Assembly (NCBI GenBank): GCA_949289215.1
Contig: CASENC010000030.1
Span: 1 to 37,457 of the forward strand
Direction of reading: 5' to 3'
From: an uncultured Bacteroidales bacterium
GTDB taxonomy: Bacteria > Bacteroidota > Bacteroidia > Bacteroidales > Muribaculaceae
DNA: 37,457 bases
Position numbers and translations under genes: made by a program. Within the stretch, counting starts at the first letter, position 1; each line of letters begins with the position of its first letter. Positions 32,428 through 37,457 of the stretch are shown one piece after another. The notes under the pieces are model-generated. The model ran no database searches. It saw only the letters and a program-made list of their open reading frames with translations, and was not told where the DNA came from.

Positions 32428-34923
32428 ATGAGAAAAATCACATTATTAATGGTCATGTTGGCATTTGTGTCGATTGGAGCATTGGCACAGGTGCGCACAC
32501 AACAGACATTTGAGAAAGGGTGGAAGTTTACCCGTGAAGATCAAACTGATTTCAGCACCGTCGGGTTTGACGACACCGAGTGGGAGTCGGTCGTAGTGCC
32601 GCACGATTGGGCCATATACGGTCCTTTCGATATTAATAACGACCGGCAAAACATGGCTATTGCCCAGGACGGACAGACCGATGCAATAGAACACGCCGGC
32701 CGTACAGGCGGCCTGCCTTTCATCGGTGTGGGGTGGTATAGGCTTGAATTTGATGCCACTGAATTTGCTGCAGGCAAGACTGCCACTCTCGTTTTTGATG
32801 GTGCAATGAGTCATGCCCGTGTGTGGCTCAACGGACAGGAAGTGGGTTATTGGCCGTATGGCTACAATTCGTTTTACCTTGATGTCACTCCTTATTTGAA
32901 AGCCGAGGGCAACACACTTGCCGTGCGCTTGGAAAACGAGGTTGAGGCATCGCGTTGGTATCCCGGTGCAGGGCTTTACCGCAATGTGCACCTCATTGTT
33001 AACGAAGATGCCCATGTGCCCGTGTGGGGAACTCAACTCACCACGCCCGAGGTTAACAAGGAATATGCGCGGGTACACTTGGTTACCGGCCTCACTATGC
33101 CGGCAGGCAAGTCGATAACTGATTACCGTATAGTTACCGAGCTTAAGGATGCCGCAGGCAATGTGGTGGCTACTGCCGAGAAACAGGGTTCCCGCTATGA
33201 TGGCGGCAAGGCTTTCGAGCAGGATTTTGTAATCGACAGGCCGTCGCTTTGGTCGCCCGACAGCCCTACACTTTATGCAGCTGTTTCAAAAATATATGAA
33301 GGCAACACGTTGAAAGATGAATATACCACACCGTTTGGCGTAAGGTCTATCGAAATAATACCCGGTGAAGGTTTCTTATTGAATGGCGAACACACTTATT
33401 TCCGCGGCGTTTGCAACCACCACGACCTCGGCCCGCTTGGCGGCATTGCCAACGATGCCGGTATCCGTCGTCAAATACGCATTTTGAAAGATATGGGCTG
33501 TAATGCAATCCGCACATCGCACAATATGCCTGCCCCCGAGCTTATACGTGCTTGTGATGAAATGGGTATGATGGTGATGGCCGAGACTTTCGATGAATGG
33601 AAAACGCCGAAGATGGATAACGGTTACCACAAGTTCTTTGACGAGTGGGCCGAGAAAGATCTTGTCAACCTATTGCATCAGTTCCGCAACAATCCGAGTG
33701 TGGTGATGTGGTGCATCGGCAACGAAGTTCCCGACCAAGGGAATTACAACGGTGCAAAGATTTCACGCTTCTTGCAGGATATTTGCCACCGCGAAGACCC
33801 CACCCGCCCTGTAACTCAGGGCATGGACAATCCCGACGCCGTTGTGAACAACAATATGGCAGCAACTATGGATGTTGCAGGATTTAATTACCGCCCGCAC
33901 AAGTATCAGGAAAATTACAATAAATTGCCGCAAGAGATAATCCTTGGCAGCGAAACCGCATCTACGGTAAGTTCGCGTGGCGTTTATAAGTTCCCGGTTG
34001 TGCGCAAGGCCATGCAAAAGTATCCCGACCACCAAGCTTCGTCATATGATGTGGAACATTGCGGCTGGTCTAACTTGCCCGAAGACGATTTCATCCAGCA
34101 CGACGATCTGCCATATTGCATAGGTGAATTCGTATGGACCGGTTTCGACTACCTTGGTGAACCTACTCCTTATTACAGTGATTGGCCAAGCCACTCGTCG
34201 CTGTTCGGCATACTTGACCTTGCCGGTTTGCCAAAGGACCGTTATTATCTGTATCGCAGCCATTGGAATAAAGAAGCCGAGACGCTGCACGTGTTGCCGC
34301 ACTGGAACTGGGAAGGCCGCGAAGGCGAAGTGACTCCGATATTCGTATATACCAATTACCCGACTGCCGAAGTGTTTATCAACGGCAAGAGCCAAGGCAA
34401 GCGCACTAAGGACACTTCGATAAAGGTTTATAATACCGCGGACACCGTAGGCTCGACACGCTTCTTGCGCCAGCAACGTTACCGCCTGATGTGGATGGAC
34501 ACCAAGTATGAACCGGGTACGGTGAAAGTGGTTGCATATGACGAAAATGGCAAGGCTGTGGCTGAGACCGAGATGCACACCGCAGGCAAGCCTCACCACA
34601 TAGAGCTTGTTGCCGACCGCTCGCAAATCAAGGCCGATGGTAAAGACCTATCGTTCATCACCGTGAAGGTGGTTGACAAGGATGGCAACCTGTGTCCGCT
34701 CGCCGACAATGAAATAAAGTTCAAGGTGAAAGGTAAAGGCTTCTACCGCGCAGGGGCCAATGGTGACCCCACTTCGCTCGAATCGTTCCAGGCTCCGCAC
34801 ATGCACGTATTCAATGGCATGATGACTGCAATCGTTTCATCGACCGAAGAACCCGGCAAAATCACCCTTGAAGCCACTGGTAAAGGTTTGAAGAAAGGCA
34901 CAATTGACATTATCAGCGAATAA
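32428..34923 (+). CDS. Glycoside hydrolase family 2 (beta-galactosidase-like), exported
   Basis: The 831-residue enzyme has a signal peptide (MRKITLLMVMLAFVSIGALAQ), a GH2 jelly-roll (WKFTREDQTDFSTVGFDDTEW to about 190), a sandwich domain, then a TIM barrel with FRGVCNHHDLGPLGG and IRTSHNMPAPELIRACDEMG. The acid/base is Glu433 (MWCIGNEVPDQ) and the nucleophile Glu509 (ILGSETAST). C-terminal regions are DUF4982-like (HWNWEGREGEVTPIFVYTN) and a last beta-sandwich (HIELVADRSQIKADGKDLSF). Bacteroidetes enzymes with this layout remove terminal beta-galactosyl or related residues from host or plant glycans in the periplasm. No SusC/SusD genes are near, so it is not in a standard PUL. Confidence 0.92.
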   Translation: MRKITLLMVMLAFVSIGALAQVRTQQTFEKGWKFTREDQTDFSTVGFDDTEWESVVVPHDWAIYGPFDINNDRQNMAIAQDGQTDAIEHAGRTGGLPFIGVGWYRLEFDATEFAAGKTATLVFDGAMSHARVWLNGQEVGYWPYGYNSFYLDVTPYLKAEGNTLAVRLENEVEASRWYPGAGLYRNVHLIVNEDAHVPVWGTQLTTPEVNKEYARVHLVTGLTMPAGKSITDYRIVTELKDAAGNVVATAEKQGSRYDGGKAFEQDFVIDRPSLWSPDSPTLYAAVSKIYEGNTLKDEYTTPFGVRSIEIIPGEGFLLNGEHTYFRGVCNHHDLGPLGGIANDAGIRRQIRILKDMGCNAIRTSHNMPAPELIRACDEMGMMVMAETFDEWKTPKMDNGYHKFFDEWAEKDLVNLLHQFRNNPSVVMWCIGNEVPDQGNYNGAKISRFLQDICHREDPTRPVTQGMDNPDAVVNNNMAATMDVAGFNYRPHKYQENYNKLPQEIILGSETASTVSSRGVYKFPVVRKAMQKYPDHQASSYDVEHCGWSNLPEDDFIQHDDLPYCIGEFVWTGFDYLGEPTPYYSDWPSHSSLFGILDLAGLPKDRYYLYRSHWNKEAETLHVLPHWNWEGREGEVTPIFVYTNYPTAEVFINGKSQGKRTKDTSIKVYNTADTVGSTRFLRQQRYRLMWMDTKYEPGTVKVVAYDENGKAVAETEMHTAGKPHHIELVADRSQIKADGKDLSFITVKVVDKDGNLCPLADNEIKFKVKGKGFYRAGANGDPTSLESFQAPHMHVFNGMMTAIVSSTEEPGKITLEATGKGLKKGTIDIISE

Positions 34924-34946
34924 TCGCGAATCGGTGATAACCGCCT

Positions 34947-34992
34947 CAATGGGAAGAGAGCTTGAGCAATTCGCTCTTTTCCCATTGTTTTT
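34947..34992 (+). terminator. Terminator of the GH2 gene
   Basis: Fifteen-bp stem with one G-U (34947-34961 with 34973-34987) and a run of five T. Confidence 0.85.
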
Positions 34993-35020
34993 ACCGAAAA
35001 ACTTTAAAACCGCTCATATT

Positions 35021-35455
35021 ATGAAAAATTGGGAAAATGAACTGAGTGAAATGTTGCCGTTGCTCGGGCACCGCAACTGGATTGTATTGACCGACATGGC
35101 TTACCCCTTGCAGGCCAAAGACGGTATTGTGACCATATATGCCGATGCCGAATATGACAGTGTGCTGAATTCGGTGGTGAAGGCTATAAAAGATTGCCCG
35201 CACATTCGTCCGCACGTGTACCAAGATATGGAATTGAATGATTTGGATGATAATTCTTGCCCGGGAATAGAAGATTACAAGACCCTGACTGCCGAAACGT
35301 TGGGCGGTATGGACGTGAAGCACGTAAAACATGAGGAACTGATAAGCCGGCTTGACAGCGTAAGCAATATGTTCAAAGTTGTAATCATAAAAACGCGCCT
35401 GCTGAAACCATTCACATCGGTGTTCTTTGAACTGGATTGCAAATATTGGCAGTAA
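35021..35455 (+). CDS. RbsD/FucU-like sugar mutarotase family protein
   Basis: The 144-residue product starts MKNWENELSEMLPLLGHRNW; an upstream in-frame ATG at 34904 lies inside the GH2 gene and before its terminator, so 35021 is preferred. The motif LGHRNWIVLTDMAYPLQ fits the LGHGDxIxISDAxxP segment of RbsD/FucU proteins, which interconvert pyranose and furanose or alpha and beta forms of sugars, with the His in the active site. Later PHVYQDMELNDLDD resembles the second conserved part. Assignment is by motif and moderate. It is a stand-alone gene after a strong terminator; its promoter is not evident. Confidence 0.6.
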   Translation: MKNWENELSEMLPLLGHRNWIVLTDMAYPLQAKDGIVTIYADAEYDSVLNSVVKAIKDCPHIRPHVYQDMELNDLDDNSCPGIEDYKTLTAETLGGMDVKHVKHEELISRLDSVSNMFKVVIIKTRLLKPFTSVFFELDCKYWQ

Positions 35456-35476
35456 CAAAGAAGGCATATCCACAAG

Positions 35477-35509
35477 AAAAACGCTAACAAAATAATTGTT
35501 AGCGTTTTT
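35477..35509. terminator. Bidirectional terminator between the RbsD-like gene and tRNA-Arg
   Basis: Perfect 14-bp stem (35477-35490 with 35496-35509) with T-runs on both strands, serving the plus-strand gene and the minus-strand tRNA. Confidence 0.8.
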
Positions 35510-35511
35510 TG

Positions 35512-35583
35512 TACTCCCGAGCAGAATCGAACTGCTATCTAAAGTTTAGGAAACTTCCATTCTATCCGTTGAACTACGGGAGC
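35512..35583 (-). tRNA. tRNA-Arg (CCT anticodon)
   Basis: On the minus strand acceptor GCTCCCG (from 35583) pairs with CGGGAGT, discriminator A at 35512. The anticodon loop TTCCTAA gives CCT, for AGG codons, on stem GAAGT/ACTTT; the T-arm is AGCAG-TTCGATT-CTGCT; D-stem GTTC/GAAT. CCA is not encoded. Confidence 0.93.
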
Positions 35584-35616
35584 CTCTATAATTTGTGATG
35601 ATGCTTTTCAAGAGTG

Positions 35617-35647
35617 CAAAGTTAAATATAAATATTTAATTTGGCAA
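35617..35647 (-). promoter_or_regulatory. Promoter of tRNA-Arg
   Basis: Minus-strand TTG (35645-35647), 20-nt spacer, TAACTTTG (35617-35624), 34 nt upstream of the tRNA 5' end. Confidence 0.6.
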
Positions 35648-35895
35648 CACTGCTGACAAAGAAAGAAGCTATCAGGTGCAATGGCAGGATTTATTCTGAA
35701 GAACACAGACGGAAGTTTGACATCAAGAACGATGTTTTCACGGTAGAAAGGAATCCGACCGATAACAATAAATTGGTTCTGACCATAAACAGGCAACCGA
35801 TTGGCGAATGGTTTAAAGAACAGCTTGGCAAGCTGGGACATGGCTTCCGGAAAACACCTGATGAACCGAGAAAAGGAGGTGGATTTAGATTATAA
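35641..35895 (+). pseudogene. Probable C-terminal gene fragment, perhaps from a mobile element
   Basis: A frame open from 35632 has no ATG; the only possible start is a TTG at 35641 that overlaps the tRNA-Arg promoter. The 84 codons read like the end of a larger protein: IYSEEHRRKFDIKNDVFTVE, then LVLTINRQPIGEWFKEQLGK and a basic, Gly-rich tail KTPDEPRKGGGFRL. The basic tail after a WFKEQ helix reminds me of Bacteroides mobilisation or helicase proteins, but I cannot name the family. Likely a leftover of an integrated element beside the tRNA gene. Confidence 0.4.
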
Positions 35896-35995
35896 ACGTT
35901 AATTCTCTCACATCGAATAGAAAGGAGTAGTCAAATAAACTTTTGGTTGCTCCTTTTTTCGTATCTTTACGCCATCTGAGTAACTTAAATGAGTT

Positions 35996-36136
35996 ATGGA
36001 ATCAAATAGTTGGATAAAAGAAGGTGAGTGGCTTTGTACTCCTGAAGGCTTTGCCATTACCAGAAAAGTGTATAATCTTTATTTTGAGGAATACGACCGT
36101 GAAAATAACAGATTATATGGAAGACATTTTTCATGA
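35996..36136 (+). CDS. Short unknown ORF (46 residues)
   Basis: ATG at 35996 opens 46 codons rich in charged and aromatic residues (MESNSWIKEGEWLCTPEGFA, then a tail with VYNLYFEEYDRENNRLYGRH). A TATCTTTA box lies upstream at 35962-35969. Its end overlaps the start of the next gene by 20 nt, which favours a real, coupled gene or a gene broken by a frameshift. Function unknown. Confidence 0.4.
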   Translation: MESNSWIKEGEWLCTPEGFAITRKVYNLYFEEYDRENNRLYGRHFS

Positions 36137-36641
36137 AATAGTAAAATACCCTCCATCAGGGTATAATAAAGATGGCATTTATACATCTGATGACTGGACA
36201 TTGATATCAGATATCGGGAAATCTTTTAATGGCAAGATTCTCTCTGTGAAAGATTATTTGAAAGTCGAAGGACAATATGTTAACACGGTTCTGATGATTA
36301 TGTCAGCACTTGATTGCGAGTATCTGACCATAAAATACATAGAGATAAATCAAGATGAAATGGCGAATGATATAGAAATATACAGGAAGCAATATGGTGT
36401 TAGTATTACAGGAACACTCCCTAAATTAAAAAAGGGAACAAGACTCTCACGAATCAATGCCCCCAATGTGCTCAGACTTTGTTTAAGAGAGCTTTGCTAT
36501 ATTGTTTTTTCATGTAAATCAAAGGAACTGGAATTATATTTTTCTTATGAATATTACTTAAATGTAAAATGTCCGATAGAAAGAAATACACTTAGTCAAA
36601 TCGTGAAAAGGAACAATTTGTATTTAGATCCAAGAGGATGA
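36117..36641 (+). CDS. Unknown 174-residue protein of the AT-rich right end
   Basis: The ATG at 36117 is preferred to 36024 because the earlier part overlaps the 46-codon ORF and is unlike a protein N-terminus. The sequence MEDIFHEIVKYPPSGYNKDG, then KILSVKDYLKVEGQYVNTVL leading to LDCEYLTIKYIEINQDE, looks like a small soluble immunity-type or accessory protein (the YLKVE-Y-V motif with a following L-x-V strand is seen in such families), but I cannot assign one. No signal peptide. Very AT-rich compared with the rest of the window. Confidence 0.5.
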   Translation: MEDIFHEIVKYPPSGYNKDGIYTSDDWTLISDIGKSFNGKILSVKDYLKVEGQYVNTVLMIMSALDCEYLTIKYIEINQDEMANDIEIYRKQYGVSITGTLPKLKKGTRLSRINAPNVLRLCLRELCYIVFSCKSKELELYFSYEYYLNVKCPIERNTLSQIVKRNNLYLDPRG

Positions 36642-36714
36642 TGGTATTGTTCAAGATTGAAATATGTGGAAACAATATGCTTGATTTTCAAGATTGTTTG
36701 CTGGGTGTAATAAC

Positions 36715-36819
36715 ATGAAGGAGAGTGCTTATCTGTACATCCTCATTGTTCTTGTCATTATAATAAATTTACCTATGAATATAAAGGGACGTTCATTGGA
36801 TTTTAAATCAAGTAGATAA
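36715..36819 (+). CDS. Possible small membrane peptide (34 residues)
   Basis: A short frame starting MKESAYLYILIVLVIIINLP has one predicted membrane segment and a short charged tail (NIKGRSLDFKSSR). The ribosome-binding site is weak and no homologue is known to me; it could be chance in AT-rich DNA or a small membrane peptide. Confidence 0.3.
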   Translation: MKESAYLYILIVLVIIINLPMNIKGRSLDFKSSR

Positions 36820-36824
36820 CTAAT

Positions 36825-36866
36825 ATTGTTTCGTAGAGTATTAATTTTCATGCTCTGCGAAACAAT
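36825..36866. repeat. Inverted repeat before the last lipoprotein gene
   Basis: Fourteen-bp arms (36825-36838 with 36853-36866) with one G-U pair, 20 nt upstream of the next ATG. No T-run; perhaps an operator or a transcript-end structure. Confidence 0.5.
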
Positions 36867-36886
36867 TAATTGCTAGTATATGAATT

Positions 36887-37309
36887 ATGAAAATTTTTAT
36901 ATATCTAATTGCGCTATTTAATGTGCTTCTATCATGTTCTTGTTCATCACGTATTTCATATGAAAATTATGAAAATAAAATATACAAAATTACGCTCAAA
37001 CAAAAGTCCAATATCATTGTAGGTTTCATTATTTCAAATAAAGAGACAAACTCTAAACTGGCTTTTACTCCGTCATTAGTTATGATTGATGGAGAAATAC
37101 CTGAAGGAAGTCTCAGGTCTGATTATAATAGTACAGATGAAACAGTGCTTTATCAATGCGATTCTACATATTGTATAGATACAGATTCTATTTCAATTGC
37201 CTTTGCATTGGAGGCCTTAAATCATAAAAGACTGGATTTGTTAATATACAATTCCCGGCTACAAGACTATAAAGATGAAAACTGTACGTTACTGAAACAA
37301 TCTAAATAA
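36887..37309 (+). CDS. Unknown lipoprotein
   Basis: The 140-residue product has a lipoprotein signal (IYLIALFNVLLSCSCSS; Cys at 17 or 19). The mature part is polar with probable beta strands (YKITLKQKSNIIVGFIISNK) and shows no family I recognise. AT-rich composition fits the accessory region. A terminator follows at 37378. Confidence 0.6.
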   Translation: MKIFIYLIALFNVLLSCSCSSRISYENYENKIYKITLKQKSNIIVGFIISNKETNSKLAFTPSLVMIDGEIPEGSLRSDYNSTDETVLYQCDSTYCIDTDSISIAFALEALNHKRLDLLIYNSRLQDYKDENCTLLKQSK

Positions 37310-37377
37310 ATCAACTGGAATATATTCTTATTATTTATTATTGCTGTCCGGTAAAACTTTTTAGTCATCAAAAAAAT

Positions 37378-37414
37378 AAGGGCTGACTTCCGAGCGAGGA
37401 AATCAGCCCTTTTC
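37378..37414 (+). terminator. Terminator after the unknown lipoprotein
   Basis: Stem of about 13 pairs with one internal mismatch (37378-37391 with 37398-37411) and a run of T. Confidence 0.75.
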
Positions 37415-37416
37415 GT

Positions 37417-37457
37417 TACCTTTGTTTCTACCACAAAACGTTAATAACGATGGGCAA
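37417..37457 (+). promoter_or_regulatory. Promoter-like box and possible gene start at the right edge
   Basis: TACCTTTG (37417-37424) is followed by an ATG at 37450, only two codons before the window ends. It is probably the start of the next gene; nothing more can be said. Confidence 0.35.

Overview
This window looks like chromosomal DNA of a Bacteroidales bacterium, possibly Muribaculaceae-like. The evidence is Bacteroidetes-type promoters (TTTG or TTG, about 20 nt, then TAnnTTTG), a Rho factor with a long low-complexity insertion, a GldH lipoprotein, a DUF2807 lipoprotein, a secreted GH2 enzyme and a RAYT with its REP palindromes. The genus cannot be fixed from sequence alone.

Layout. 1-156: start of a MATE transporter (minus), preceded by a ~215-nt leader that folds into nested helices covering its start codon. 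617-2543: AT-rich divergent pair, a TcmP/LCM-type methyltransferase and an AraC regulator. 2544-3170: a 17-bp-arm inverted repeat and a promoter-to-terminator unit of about 185 nt that looks like a small RNA gene. 3171-8584: beta-helix repeat protein, transketolase and rho. 8687-18965: nine minus-strand genes, apparently one operon, encoding in transcription order a papain/C39-like peptidase with calcium-binding-type repeats, an unknown protein, three different dynamin-like GTPases, a small hydrophobic protein, an AAA+ ATPase and two YbjN-like proteins. 19222-23822: tRNA-Cys, queA, a polysaccharide flippase, a RAYT/REP cluster and ruvB. 23828-28381 (minus): pepT, M24 peptidase, a frameshifted HAD phosphatase, gldH and a TraB/GumN protein. 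28518-35455: esterase with a zinc-ribbon tail, DUF2807 lipoprotein, LuxR regulator, DUF1349 lipoprotein, GH2 glycosidase and an RbsD/FucU-like protein. 35512-37457: tRNA-Arg, then AT-rich accessory DNA with a gene fragment, small unknown ORFs and a lipoprotein.

The nine-gene block is the strongest candidate for an undescribed system. Three GTPases with membrane-insertion-like hydrophobic segments, an AAA+ remodeller, chaperone-like YbjN proteins and an apparently cytoplasmic cysteine peptidase suggest nucleotide-driven membrane remodelling, perhaps in stress or phage response. That function is inference. The block resembles its housekeeping neighbours in base composition and lies between rho and tRNA-Cys/queA, so it does not look recently acquired.
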